From: Candidatus Methylophosphatis roskildensis
GTDB lineage: Bacteria > Pseudomonadota > Gammaproteobacteria > Burkholderiales > Rhodocyclaceae
Assembly: GCA_016708905.1 (NCBI GenBank)
Contig: JADJEV010000001.1
Coordinates: 372,001-436,000, forward strand
Length of the DNA: 64,000 bases
Direction of reading: 5' to 3'
In this document: positions 9,325-18,596 of the stretch, one piece after another
Numbering within the stretch: position 1 is the first letter of the stretch
Layout: each line of letters starts with the position of its first letter
Program-made: the position numbers and the translations under genes
Notes under the pieces: generated by a model
The model's input: the letters and a program-made list of their open reading frames with translations, nothing else
Told to the model about the DNA's origin: nothing
Databases searched by the model: none

Positions 9325-10367
9325 ACCTCCCTCACCGGAAGACCGGGTTCGCCGGGCAACTGATCGCCTGGCATGCGCAGCACGGCCGCCACGACCTGCC
9401 GTGGCAGAACACCACTGATGCCTATCGCATCTGGCTGTCCGAAATCATGCTGCAGCAGACGCAGGTGGCGACGGTCATTCCTTACTACCTGCGCTTCCTC
9501 GAACGGTTTCCCGACATCCGCGCGCTTGCCGCCGCGCCGGTCGAAGACGTGATGGCGCTGTGGAGCGGACTCGGCTACTACGCCCGCGCGCGCAACCTGC
9601 ACGCCTGTGCACGCGCGGTGGTCGCCCAGCACGACGGCATGTTTCCGCGCGACGCCGCAGCGATCGCCGAGCTGCCCGGCATCGGCCGCTCGACCGCCGC
9701 GGCGATCGCCGTGTTCGCGCATGGTATGCGCGGTGCGATTCTCGACGGCAATGTCAAACGCGTGCTCGCCCGCCGCTTCGGCATTGAAGGATTTCCCGGC
9801 GACAGGGCGGTGGAGAACCGGCTGTGGAAACTCGCTGAATCGCTGCTGCCGAGCGAGGACATCGAGACCTACACTCAGGCACTGATGGATCTCGGCGCCA
9901 CGGTATGCACGCGGGGCAAGCCGGACTGTGTGCGCTGCCCAGTGCACGGCGACTGTATCGCACTCAAGCAGGGCCGCGTCGGCGAATTGCCCGGTCCGCG
10001 ACCCTGCAAAGCGCTACCGCGGCGCACTGCCCGCTACCTGATCCTGCGGCACGAGGATCGCGTGCTGTTCGAGCAGCGCCCGTCCAGCGGCATCTGGGGC
10101 GGGCTGCTATGCCTGCCAGAGCTGCAAATCGACGACGACCCGCGGCACGTCGCGCGTCTGCGCTATGCCTGCACAATCGACAGCGCCGAAGCGCAACCGC
10201 CGCTGACCCACGGCTTCACCCACTTTACATTGACACTGCAACCGCTGACCTGCCGTGTGACCAGGATCGAACCGCACGCCGCTCAGCCCGGGCTGCAGTG
10301 GCTCGCGCTCGATCGACTCGATCGGGCGGCGCTGCCGGCGCCGATCCGCAAGCTGCTGATGCGCTGA
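9321..10367 (+). CDS. mutY: A/G-specific adenine glycosylase
   Basis: MutY removes adenine mispaired with 8-oxoguanine. The helix-hairpin-helix and catalytic Asp region reads LPGIGRSTAAAIAVFA...ILDGNVKRVLAR, the iron-sulfur ligands follow as C-x6-C-x2-C-x5-C (CTRGKPDCVRCPVHGDC), and a NUDIX-like C-terminal domain (about residues 225-348) reads the 8-oxoG. The start is taken as the TTG at 9321, inside the purT stop (TTGA overlap); the frame is open further upstream but only as overlap with purT. The product is 348 residues, normal for MutY. Confidence 0.94.
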   Translation: MNLPHRKTGFAGQLIAWHAQHGRHDLPWQNTTDAYRIWLSEIMLQQTQVATVIPYYLRFLERFPDIRALAAAPVEDVMALWSGLGYYARARNLHACARAVVAQHDGMFPRDAAAIAELPGIGRSTAAAIAVFAHGMRGAILDGNVKRVLARRFGIEGFPGDRAVENRLWKLAESLLPSEDIETYTQALMDLGATVCTRGKPDCVRCPVHGDCIALKQGRVGELPGPRPCKALPRRTARYLILRHEDRVLFEQRPSSGIWGGLLCLPELQIDDDPRHVARLRYACTIDSAEAQPPLTHGFTHFTLTLQPLTCRVTRIEPHAAQPGLQWLALDRLDRAALPAPIRKLLMR

Positions 10368-10368
10368 A

Positions 10369-10400
10369 GCGCCGGTACAGGCCGTCGGCCTGAGAGGCGC
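10369..10400. terminator. GC-rich hairpin between convergent mutY and topB
   Basis: Outer arms GCGCC/GGCGC and inner arms CAGGCC/GGCCTG (loop GTC) build a strong hairpin immediately after the mutY stop. There is no T-run, so it may be a weak intrinsic or Rho-assisted terminator for both converging genes. Confidence 0.4.
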
Positions 10401-10480
10401 ATGGAATGGCGCTCCACGGGCATGCATGGGCGGCGCAGCCCGAACGGCTGCTGGCCGCCGTGGCATCACGGCTGCGGTGC

Positions 10481-13036
10481 TCAGGCGGCCTTCGAGCGCT
10501 TGTTGGGCACTGCCTTGGGCGCTTCGCTGGTGGCCTTGTCCTCCGTCGCGGCCGCCTTGGTTTTGGCGCCGGCCTTCGGCGCGCGTGGCTCGAACTCGAA
10601 GCCCACCTTGCCGTCCGACCCGCGCACCAGAAAGGCGGAAAACTTGCGCCGAGTGCGTTGCGAAATGAAATTGCGCAGGATATCGGTACGGCCGGTGGCG
10701 AGCAGCTTCTCCATCTGCTCGCGCTCGACGTTCTGTTGCAGGATGATCTTCCCGGAGCGGAAATCGCAGCTCTTGCCGGGCCCGACCGATTTCTCGCAGA
10801 CATACGACAGGCCGTGCTCGAGCACGCGCGCGCCGCACTTCGGACAGGGCCCGAGCGGTGACTGCTCGCCGAAGTCGACCGGCTCGGCATTCGCTTCGTC
10901 CTCGCGCGACTGGCCGAAATCGAACTCCGGCTCGAGCTTGTCGTTCATGCGGATCAGCGCATTGAACGGGCGCCCCATCTTGTTGCGGAAGCCGATCAGC
11001 GGGCCGACTTCGCGCTTTTCCAGCAGGGTTTCGATTTCCTCGATCTCGAACTGGCGGCTGGCAACGATCTTCCACAAGGCAAACTCGCACTTCTGGCACT
11101 GAAACTTCTTGTAGTTCTCCTTGATCACGCCGCCGCATTTCGGGCACGGCGTCCCGAGCGTCGCGAAGTCCCCGGGTACCGTATCGCTTTCGTGCGACTT
11201 CGCCTGGTGCACGATGTGGCGCGTCATCTCGGCGATGTCCTTCATGAACTCGGCGCGCGTCAGCTTGCCTTGCTCCATCTGCGACAGCTTGTACTCCCAC
11301 TCGCCGGTCAGCTCGGGTTGCGTCAGTTCGGTTACCTGCAGGCCCTTGAGCAGGATGATCAGGGAAAAGGCCTTCGCCGTCGGCATCAGTTCGCGGCCTT
11401 CGCGAAGCAGGTACTTCTCGGTGATCAGACCTTCGATGATCGCCGCCCGGGTGGCTGGCGTGCCGAGGCCGCGTGCCGCCATCGCTTCGCGCAGTTCGTC
11501 GTCCTCCACCAGCTTGCCGGCACCTTCCATCGCCGACAGCAGCGTGGCTTCGTTGTAACGCGGCGGCGGCTTGGTGGCATTCGGCTTGACGACGATGTCA
11601 TCGGTCGAAACGATTTCGTTCGGACTGACGGCAATCAGTTGCGGCTTGCTGCCCTCGTCGCCGGTTTCGGCCTGCGCTTCCCTGCCATAGACCGCCAGCC
11701 AGCCCGGGTTGACCAGCACCTTGCCTTCGGTCTTGAAGGCATCCCCTTCGACCCGCGTGATGCGCGTGGTGATCAGGTATTCCGCCGCCGGGTAGAACAC
11801 GGACAGGAAACGCCGCGTGACCATGTCATAAACCTTCTGCTCCGCTTCCGACAGATGCTTCGGCGCCGTGCCGGTCGGCACGATCGCGAAGTGATCGGAG
11901 ATCTTCGCGTTGTTGAAGATCCGCTTGTTCGGCTTGATCCACTTCTGTTTGACGATCTCGCGGCAAAACGGCGAGTAGTCCGCGGCAAGGCCCTTGAGAA
12001 TGTCGGGCACGGCGTCCAGATAGTCTTCCGGCAGCGCGCGCGCATCGGTTCGCGGGTAGGTCAGTACCTTGTGCCTTTCGTACAGCGCCTGGGCAATCGA
12101 CAGGGTGGTCTTGGCAGAGAAGCCGAAACGGCCGTTGGCTTCGCGCTGCAGACTGGTCAGATCGAACAGCAGCGGCGAGAGCTGCGTAGAGGGTTTGCTC
12201 TCTTCCTCGACCTTGCCAGGCTTGCCCAGACACCTGGCGCGGATCGCTTCCGCCCTGGCCTGGTCCCACAGGCGTTCGGCGCGCGCGTGTTCGTCATCGT
12301 CCGGCTTCTTGAACTTCTCGTCGAACCAGCGACCGGCGTAGCTGCCCGCCTTGGCGCCAAAGGTGGCCTCGATTTCCCAATAGTCGCGCGAGACGAACTT
12401 GCGAATCCGCTCTTCGCGTTCGACGACGATCGCCAGCGTTGGCGTCTGTACGCGGCCGACCGTGGTGAGGTGAAAACCACCGGTCTTCGAGTTGAACGCG
12501 GTCATCGCCCGCGTGCCATTGATTCCGATCAGCCAGTCCGACTCGGAACGGCATACCGCCGCATCTGCGAGGCCACGCATTTCGCTGCCCTCGCGCAAGC
12601 GATCGAAGCCGGCGCGGATCGCCGCCGCGGTCATCGACTGTAACCACAGGCGCCTGACCGGGTGCTTTGTTTTCGCGTGCTGGACGATATAGTTGAAGAT
12701 CAACTCGCCTTCGCGTCCCGCATCGCAGGCATTCACCAGGCCGTCGACGTCCTTGCGCTTGATCAGCTTCATCAACACCTTGAGCCGGTCGGCGGACTTC
12801 TCGATCGGCTGCAGGGCGAAGTGCGGCGGGATGACGGGCAGGTGGGCAAACGACCACTTGCCACGCTTGACCTCGTATTCCTCGGGTACCGTCAGCTCGA
12901 GCAGATGACCGACCGCCGCCGACAGCACGTAGTCGTCGCTTTCGTAGTACTCGCCGCTCTTGGTGAAGCCGCCCAGCGCACGTGCAATGTCCTGGGCGAC
13001 GGAGGGCTTCTCTGCAATGATGAGCTGCTTGGCCAT
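10481..13036 (-). CDS. topB: DNA topoisomerase III
   Basis: This 851-residue type IA topoisomerase decatenates DNA. The Toprim domain starts at once (IIAEKPSVAQDIARAL, residues 6-21) with the acidic DAGREGELI motif near 105; the catalytic Tyr is in TYPRTDARALP at about residue 326. C-terminal zinc-type segments CPKCGGVIKE...CQKC and CPKCGARVLE are present, then a basic Ala/Lys-rich tail. It heads the minus-strand block that continues with smg and dprA, a common betaproteobacterial order, although about 170 bases separate it from smg. Confidence 0.96.
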   Translation of the reverse strand: MAKQLIIAEKPSVAQDIARALGGFTKSGEYYESDDYVLSAAVGHLLELTVPEEYEVKRGKWSFAHLPVIPPHFALQPIEKSADRLKVLMKLIKRKDVDGLVNACDAGREGELIFNYIVQHAKTKHPVRRLWLQSMTAAAIRAGFDRLREGSEMRGLADAAVCRSESDWLIGINGTRAMTAFNSKTGGFHLTTVGRVQTPTLAIVVEREERIRKFVSRDYWEIEATFGAKAGSYAGRWFDEKFKKPDDDEHARAERLWDQARAEAIRARCLGKPGKVEEESKPSTQLSPLLFDLTSLQREANGRFGFSAKTTLSIAQALYERHKVLTYPRTDARALPEDYLDAVPDILKGLAADYSPFCREIVKQKWIKPNKRIFNNAKISDHFAIVPTGTAPKHLSEAEQKVYDMVTRRFLSVFYPAAEYLITTRITRVEGDAFKTEGKVLVNPGWLAVYGREAQAETGDEGSKPQLIAVSPNEIVSTDDIVVKPNATKPPPRYNEATLLSAMEGAGKLVEDDELREAMAARGLGTPATRAAIIEGLITEKYLLREGRELMPTAKAFSLIILLKGLQVTELTQPELTGEWEYKLSQMEQGKLTRAEFMKDIAEMTRHIVHQAKSHESDTVPGDFATLGTPCPKCGGVIKENYKKFQCQKCEFALWKIVASRQFEIEEIETLLEKREVGPLIGFRNKMGRPFNALIRMNDKLEPEFDFGQSREDEANAEPVDFGEQSPLGPCPKCGARVLEHGLSYVCEKSVGPGKSCDFRSGKIILQQNVEREQMEKLLATGRTDILRNFISQRTRRKFSAFLVRGSDGKVGFEFEPRAPKAGAKTKAAATEDKATSEAPKAVPNKRSKAA

Positions 13037-13209
13037 CTTGGCTTTCCTGCCGCAGACAAAGAACTACCCGGTGCGTCATCCGCCCGAGTGGCGACAAACG
13101 TTGTTGGTGGATTAGCCCGGTTGCGATTACATCTCGGCGTGGCATCGCGGACAAAACGGGCTCGATGATAAGAACAAAGTCGCGCCGACCGCAAGCGCAG
13201 ACCCTGAGC

Positions 13210-13668
13210 TCAGTGGAATCGGGCGTCCTCGTCGTCGGACAGCAACTCTTCGAGAATCAGCGTGTCGAGCGATTGATCCTGGCTCCACAGCACGATCAGC
13301 ACGATGACCTTGAGCTTCGACAATGACAACCGGCCTTCCGACAGCGCCATTGCCCTTTCGATGATGATCTCCCGCATCAGCGGATTGAGCACACCAGACC
13401 CTTCGAGAAAGGCAATGAATCCGCGGCAACTGCTATCGAGCCGCGTACATTCCTCCTTGCAGTAGGCGCGGAACGAGCGCGGCGACGGGCTGATCTGCGG
13501 CCGTTTCTCATCCGCCCGACGATCCAGCCCGGACAGCCAGTCGAGTGCGGCCGAGATGTCCTCGTCCTCGAATCCGGCGGCAGAAAGCTTGCGCGCAAGC
13601 TGATCCGGTGCCGGGCAGGCGTCTACATGAGCATAATTCTCGAACAGATAGACCAGAATTTCGAACAT
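13210..13668 (-). CDS. smg: Smg / DUF494 family protein
   Basis: This 152-residue protein of the Smg family has unknown biochemical role and is typically encoded next to dprA. It starts at the ATG at 13668 (MFEILVYLFENY), 4 bases after the dprA stop. The conserved C-terminal segment LKVIVLIVLWSQDQSLDTLILEELL is intact. Upstream in-frame codons would overlap dprA and are not used. Confidence 0.93.
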   Translation of the reverse strand: MFEILVYLFENYAHVDACPAPDQLARKLSAAGFEDEDISAALDWLSGLDRRADEKRPQISPSPRSFRAYCKEECTRLDSSCRGFIAFLEGSGVLNPLMREIIIERAMALSEGRLSLSKLKVIVLIVLWSQDQSLDTLILEELLSDDEDARFH

Positions 13669-13672
13669 TGTG

Positions 13673-14767
13673 TCAGCGATCCCGCTCGATTCTCTGATAG
13701 AGGCCGCCCGCCAGCGTGGCGATGCGGCCGTCCAGTTCCATGCGCAAGAGAATGGGGTATAGCGCATCAGCCGTCAAGCCGGAGCGTTCGAGCAGGGAAT
13801 CGATGTCGCACGGATCGTACCCCATGGCGTCGAGCAGGTTGCGGGCTTCCTCGTCGAGATTCTCGTCATGCGCGCCGGCCTGATCCCCGGCGTCAAGGAT
13901 GCCGATTTCTTCGAGTACGTCCTGGGCAGATTCGACCAGCTTGGCCCCCTGCTTGATGAGTTTGTGGCAACCCTTCGACAACGGCGAATGGATCGAGCCG
14001 GGTATCGCGAAGACCTCGCGCCCCTGCTCGGCCGCTAGCCGGGCGGTGATCAGCGTGCCGCTGCGATCTGCGGCTTCGACCACCAGCACGCCGCGGGCCA
14101 GGCCCGCCAGGATGCGGTTGCGCCGCGGAAAGTTGGCGGCCAGCGGCGGCGTGCCAAGCCGGAACTCGGAGATGATTGCCCCGTTTTCGGCAATGGCGCG
14201 AGCCAGCGCCTGATTGCGCGCCGGGTAGATCCGGTCGGCGCCGGTGCCGATCACGGCGACCGTCGACCCGGCACCGTCGAGTCCGCCACGATGTGCAGCC
14301 GCATCGCAGCCCAGCGCGAGGCCACTGACGATGGTGACGCCAGCTCGGGATGCAGCCCGCGCGAAGGACTCGGCATTGGCGATTCCCTGCGGTGTCGCAT
14401 TGCGGCTGCCGACGATTGCCAGCGCCGTGCCGGCAAGCAGGTCGGTGCGGCCCTTGACATACAGAACCACCGGCGGATCCGGGATTTCGAGCAATTGCGG
14501 CGGATAATCGGGATCTGCCAGGGTCAGAATACGGTTGCCCGGCTCGCTGCACCAGGCGAGGGCGGCTTCGACCTGCGCGTTGCTGTCGTGGTCACCGACA
14601 GCAACTGCAAGCTTTTCCCCGATCAGCCGGGCCACCTCGGCTTGCCCGGCTGAAAATACCTGCCGGGGCAAGCCGAAGGCTCGCAGCAGTGCTCGTTGGC
14701 GCTCTCCGCCGAGTCCCGGAACCAGGGTCAGCCGCAGCCACGCGGCGAGTTCGGGGTCCGGCGTCAA
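13673..14767 (-). CDS. dprA: DNA-processing protein DprA
   Basis: DprA loads RecA on incoming single-stranded DNA during natural transformation. The Rossmann-type core is complete: AIVGSRNATPQG, SGLALGCDAAAHRGGL, VAVIGTGADRIYPARN, NFPRRNRILAGL and GTLITARLAAEQGREVFAIPG; a winged-helix C-terminal domain follows (about residues 300-364). The only sensible start is a TTG at 14767, one base after the stop of the LysM gene, giving the usual N-terminus MTPDPELAAWLRLTL. Tight spacing with lysM and smg marks an operon. Confidence 0.95.
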   Translation of the reverse strand: MTPDPELAAWLRLTLVPGLGGERQRALLRAFGLPRQVFSAGQAEVARLIGEKLAVAVGDHDSNAQVEAALAWCSEPGNRILTLADPDYPPQLLEIPDPPVVLYVKGRTDLLAGTALAIVGSRNATPQGIANAESFARAASRAGVTIVSGLALGCDAAAHRGGLDGAGSTVAVIGTGADRIYPARNQALARAIAENGAIISEFRLGTPPLAANFPRRNRILAGLARGVLVVEAADRSGTLITARLAAEQGREVFAIPGSIHSPLSKGCHKLIKQGAKLVESAQDVLEEIGILDAGDQAGAHDENLDEEARNLLDAMGYDPCDIDSLLERSGLTADALYPILLRMELDGRIATLAGGLYQRIERDR

Positions 14768-14768
14768 G

Positions 14769-15791
14769 TCAGGGCGTGCGTACCGTATCGCGTGCCGTCA
14801 CCGGACGCGCGCTGTTCATGATAAGTGCGTAGGACATCTTGTCGAAGGTGCGGAACACGAACAGCAGTCCGTAGCGCTCTTCCGGCAACGTATAGACCTC
14901 CTTCGGCCCGCCGCCCTCGCGATAGGTTTCCTCCCGGCCGGCACGGTAGATCGCCAGTACATGGCCGACTTCCAGGCCGTTGCGAGCACCGAGGTTGAGC
15001 GTGACGATTGAGTTGGCGCCCGCTTCCCCGACGCCACTGTAGATTCCGATGATCTCGCCCCGAATATCCGTGTCCGGGGAATGCGGTGAATAGGCCAGCA
15101 AGTCGGGTTTGGCCGCAGGTACCATGCGGTCACCCTTGCCGATTTCCTCGACGGAGCGCGTCACCTCGAGGGTTGCCGGCTCGCCTTCGGCGATCGTTCG
15201 GGCTGTGCCGAGATAGAAGGCCTCGTAGCCGAGCAGCTCATTGGTGCCGGGATCGACCACCGGCCGGGTCGGCCTGTATATCTGCCACGAGGGTATCCCC
15301 GGCTTGATGTTGGTCGCGTACACCTTGTTGCCGGCGCCCACCAGCACACGGGATTCGTCCGTGGCGATGATCTTGGCGGAATTCGCCAGACCGGCCTCGT
15401 CGACGACCAATGGTTGCGAAAGGAATGGTGCGATTTCGGCGGTCGGAATACTGGGAACGGCCTGTTCCGATTTTTCCTCGTACACCTGCGGCTGCAATCG
15501 GACCGGACGTGCGATGGACAGCCTGGGTCCATTGCGGTCAAGGACGACAATCTGTCCGGGGTAGATCAGGTGCGGATTGCGGATCTGATCACGATTCATG
15601 CGCCAGACTTCCGGCCAGCGCCAAGGCTCCTTGAGGAATCTGCCGGAAATGCCCCACAAGGTATCGCCGCGCTGGACGGTGTAGCTGTCCGGCGCGTTGT
15701 CGGCAATCTGAATCGGCTTGCTGCTCGCCGCAATGGCCGCGGCGCTTGTAAATCCAAGGAGCACCGAGAATATAATGCGCATCATCATCAT
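14769..15791 (-). CDS. Secreted LysM peptidoglycan-binding protein
   Basis: The 340-residue protein has a signal peptide (MMMMRIIFSVLLGFTSAAAIAA) followed by one LysM domain at about residues 38-85 (YTVQRGDTLWGISGRFL...NPHLIYPGQIV), which binds peptidoglycan. The remaining 250 residues are the domain of unknown function usual for the LysM protein next to dprA in betaproteobacteria. It is the first gene of the lysM-dprA-smg unit and is divergent from def. Confidence 0.9.
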   Translation of the reverse strand: MMMMRIIFSVLLGFTSAAAIAASSKPIQIADNAPDSYTVQRGDTLWGISGRFLKEPWRWPEVWRMNRDQIRNPHLIYPGQIVVLDRNGPRLSIARPVRLQPQVYEEKSEQAVPSIPTAEIAPFLSQPLVVDEAGLANSAKIIATDESRVLVGAGNKVYATNIKPGIPSWQIYRPTRPVVDPGTNELLGYEAFYLGTARTIAEGEPATLEVTRSVEEIGKGDRMVPAAKPDLLAYSPHSPDTDIRGEIIGIYSGVGEAGANSIVTLNLGARNGLEVGHVLAIYRAGREETYREGGGPKEVYTLPEERYGLLFVFRTFDKMSYALIMNSARPVTARDTVRTP

Positions 15792-16029
15792 CGATAGCCT
15801 CGCACGGCTTTGTTGTGGGTGGGCACAGATGGCGCGGGAGCCGGGTCGGTATCCGGCGCGCCATCATGGCGGTGCCTTCCGAGAACGGCAAAATCAACGC
15901 GTTCTGAAGCGGTTCAAAACAGGAATTCGCATTCCGCCTGATTCAAACGCCTGCAGTCTAGCACGCGCGCACGCAGTTTCACAGTTTGCATTAGATTCTG
16001 CCAGTAATTGATTCACTATCCAAGCTTTT

Positions 16030-16533
16030 ATGGCATTGCTACCCATACTTCGCTACCCTGATCCAAGGTTGCACAAGAAGGCCGCAACGGTTTCGGTTGT
16101 GGACGATTCGATTCGTCAGCTCGTGCGCGACATGGCAGAGACGATGTATGCCGCGCCCGGCATCGGCTTGGCGGCGACACAGGTCGACGTGCACAAGCGG
16201 GTGATCGTCATCGACGTCACGGAGGACAAGAGCAGTCTCCTGGTGCTGATCGACCCCGAGATCGTCGACCGCGATGGCGAGCAGGTCTGTGAAGAAGGCT
16301 GTCTGTCGGTGCCGGGCATTTTCGACAAGGTGGCCCGCTCAGAGCATGTTCGCGTACGCGCCCTAGGTACGGATGGCGAGTCGTTCGAGCTCGACGCCAA
16401 CGGTCTGCTTGCCGTGTGCGTTCAGCATGAGATGGATCATCTGGAAGGCATCGTTTTCGTCGAGCATTTGTCTCGCCTCAAGCAGACCCGCATTCGCGCG
16501 AAACTCGAAAAGCAGGCGCGCATCACCGCCTGA
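16030..16533 (+). CDS. def: Peptide deformylase
   Basis: This 167-residue metalloenzyme removes the formyl group from new proteins. All three family motifs are present: GIGLAATQ, EGCLS with the metal-binding Cys, and QHEMDHLEG with two His ligands and the catalytic Glu. It is followed after 57 bases by fmt, its functional counterpart. The start is the ATG at 16030. Confidence 0.97.
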   Translation: MALLPILRYPDPRLHKKAATVSVVDDSIRQLVRDMAETMYAAPGIGLAATQVDVHKRVIVIDVTEDKSSLLVLIDPEIVDRDGEQVCEEGCLSVPGIFDKVARSEHVRVRALGTDGESFELDANGLLAVCVQHEMDHLEGIVFVEHLSRLKQTRIRAKLEKQARITA

Positions 16534-16590
16534 TCTTCGCCACCCGACGCACCTTGCCGGCCCGTTCCGGTTTTGCAGGATCCACTCTCG

Positions 16591-17526
16591 ATGCGCGTCG
16601 CCTTTGCCGGAACACCTGAATTCGCAGCCCGGGCGCTCGATGCGATCATCTCCGCCGGACACACGGTCACGTTAGTACTCACTCAACCTGATCGGCCTTC
16701 CGGAAGGGGAATGAAGCTGACGCCAAGCGCAGTAAAGCAGGTCGGGCTGGAGTACGGACTGATAATTGCCCAGCCGCGCAACCTGAAGACCGAAGACGCC
16801 TGGGCGCCATTGGCGGCAGCCGATCCGGAGGTGCTTATCGTCGCGGCCTACGGGCTCATCCTGCCGCAGTCGGTGCTCGATCTGCCGCGCCGAGGCTGCC
16901 TCAACATCCACGCCTCGCTGTTGCCGCGCTGGCGCGGCGCCGCGCCAATTCAACGTGCAATCGCCGCCGGCGACCAGCGGACCGGCATCACCATCATGCA
17001 GATGGATGCCGGTCTCGACACCGGCCCCGTGCTGCTCCAGCATGCCGTCGCAATTGAACCGGACGATACGGCATTGACCCTGCACGACAAGCTGGCGAAA
17101 CTGGGCGCCGAGTCGATCGTCGTCGCCCTGGCTCGACTGGAAACCGGTGATCTGCCGGCGGCTCCCCAGCCTGACCATGGCGTAACCTACGCTGCCAAGC
17201 TCGACAAGGCAGAAGCGGAGCTCGACTTGCGGCAACCCGCCGAGGTGCTCGAACGACTGGTTCGCGCTTTCAACCCCTCGCCTGGCGCGTTTCTGCGTTA
17301 CGGCGATGCGCCGGTCAAGATTTGGCGCGCCGCGCTCGTCCGGGCCGAAGGTGAACCCGGCGAGGTTCTGTCGAGTAGCCCGTCAGGCATCGTCGTGGCG
17401 TGCGGCGTGCGGGCGCTATCCCTCCTCGAATTGCAGAAGCCGGGGGGCAAGCGGCTCGCAGCGCGCGAGTTCCTGGCTGGATTTCATCTGACGTCCGCCA
17501 GTCGTTTTCAGATCTGCGTCGGCTGA
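16591..17526 (+). CDS. fmt: Methionyl-tRNA formyltransferase
   Basis: The 311-residue enzyme formylates initiator Met-tRNA using 10-formyl-THF. MRVAFAGTPEFAARALDAI opens the formyltransferase domain; the catalytic region HASLLPRWRGAAPIQRAI and the Asp in MDAGLDTGPVL are present; the OB-like C-terminal tRNA domain follows from about residue 205. The start is the ATG at 16591, because the frame's earlier codons lack family similarity. Confidence 0.97.
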   Translation: MRVAFAGTPEFAARALDAIISAGHTVTLVLTQPDRPSGRGMKLTPSAVKQVGLEYGLIIAQPRNLKTEDAWAPLAAADPEVLIVAAYGLILPQSVLDLPRRGCLNIHASLLPRWRGAAPIQRAIAAGDQRTGITIMQMDAGLDTGPVLLQHAVAIEPDDTALTLHDKLAKLGAESIVVALARLETGDLPAAPQPDHGVTYAAKLDKAEAELDLRQPAEVLERLVRAFNPSPGAFLRYGDAPVKIWRAALVRAEGEPGEVLSSSPSGIVVACGVRALSLLELQKPGGKRLAAREFLAGFHLTSASRFQICVG

Positions 17527-17732
17527 ACGATCGTTGCATCATGCTGTCTTGCCGCGACGACAGGTTTTTCTCCGCCTTAGCAGGCACTTGCGTCCGCAAA
17601 TTCCTCGATCTGTCGGGCAATGGCGACGCCACCGCCCACCATGCTTTGTCATGTTATTCTTGAATCATGACTATCTGTCTGATAGAAAAAAGGAACCGCT
17701 CGGCGGCATGTCACTTGCTGCGGTTTTTCCGA

Positions 17733-17760
17733 TTGTGGCTGCCCCCGGGGCCGCTACACT
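17733..17760 (+). promoter_or_regulatory. Candidate promoter of the bactofilin gene
   Basis: TTGTGG (17733-17738) and TACACT (17755-17760) are spaced by 16 bases and lie 32 bases before the bactofilin ATG. The 264-base gap after fmt otherwise holds no gene that I can support. Confidence 0.4.
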
Positions 17761-17791
17761 GTTTCGATGACCAACCTGGAAAGGACTACCG

Positions 17792-18397
17792 ATGATCAAC
17801 AAGAACTCGCTTTTCGGCAAACGTGAAGATACGAGCTCGCCGCAGAGCAGCGTTCGGCCGGCGGGCTATGGCATGCAGCCGTCGACCACGGCCAAGGCGG
17901 AGTCCAGCACCGTGCCGATGCCCAAGTCTGAAACCAGTGGCACTTCGTCGTTGGAATCCACGGCATCTACAGCCAGTTCCCAGATACCGCCACTCGAAGA
18001 CAGTGCTCATCAGGGCAGCAAGTTGATCGTGGGGCCCGGTATCAAGTTGAAGGGCGCCGAGATCCAGGATTGCGATACGCTGGTGGTCGAGGGGCGCGTG
18101 GAGGCAACCATGGACAGCCGCGTGATCCAGATCGCCGACCAAGGCTCGTTTGCCGGCAAGGTGAATATCGACGTGGCGGAGATTCGCGGCCGCTTCGAAG
18201 GCGAACTCACCGCGCGCAAGCAGCTCATCATCCACGCAACCGGCCACGTCACCGGAACCATTCGCTACGGCAAGATCGTGATTCAGGAAGGCGGCGAGTT
18301 GACCGGGGACGTCAAGTCCCTCGCTGCTGGTGAATCCGCGGCCTCCAGCGACTTGCTCGACATGGGATCGAAGGCTTTCGGCGCCAAGAGCGCCTGA
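17792..18397 (+). CDS. Bactofilin (polymer-forming cytoskeletal protein)
   Basis: The 201-residue protein has a bactofilin beta-helix domain at about residues 78-172 (GPGIKLKGAEIQ...VEGRVEATMD...GKVNIDVAEIRGRFEGELTA...TGTIRYGKIVIQEGGELTGDVK). It is preceded by an unusually long Ser/Thr-rich, low-complexity N-terminal region of about 75 residues, and followed by a short Ser/Ala tail. Bactofilins form nucleotide-free filaments that organise cell shape or envelope machines. It stands alone between fmt and rsmB with no M23 peptidase neighbour, which is the common partner elsewhere. RBS GGAAAGGA precedes the ATG. Confidence 0.88.
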   Translation: MINKNSLFGKREDTSSPQSSVRPAGYGMQPSTTAKAESSTVPMPKSETSGTSSLESTASTASSQIPPLEDSAHQGSKLIVGPGIKLKGAEIQDCDTLVVEGRVEATMDSRVIQIADQGSFAGKVNIDVAEIRGRFEGELTARKQLIIHATGHVTGTIRYGKIVIQEGGELTGDVKSLAAGESAASSDLLDMGSKAFGAKSA

Positions 18398-18431
18398 CGA
18401 GCTAGCGCACTTTCATCCCTGCTGCGTCCCG

Positions 18432-18455
18432 GCCAGGTGCGCTCGCGTACCTGGC
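18432..18455. terminator. Hairpin after the bactofilin gene
   Basis: GCCAGGT (18432-18438) and ACCTGGC (18449-18455) are perfect 7-base arms around a 10-base loop with further internal pairing. It lies 35 bases after the bactofilin stop. It lacks a T-run, so termination efficiency is uncertain. Confidence 0.35.
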
Positions 18456-18596
18456 AGCTTCACTCGGCAACGAGGCTCGGACAACGCTGGGTGCCGAGCC
18501 TGCGTCGCTATACTGATCGGGTGGCAGCCGATCCGACATCATGAAGACCATCATGCGCAATGATTGCGCGATGGCACGCGCCAGATCGGCGCTGCA

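Noticed and set aside
17680..17700. CTATC/GATAG hairpin followed by an A-run as a terminator
   Set aside because: The stem is only 5 bases and AT-rich, and the run is on the wrong strand for fmt.
17534..17770. 78-codon frame between fmt and the bactofilin
   Set aside because: Composition is unlike a protein here, and it covers the bactofilin promoter region.
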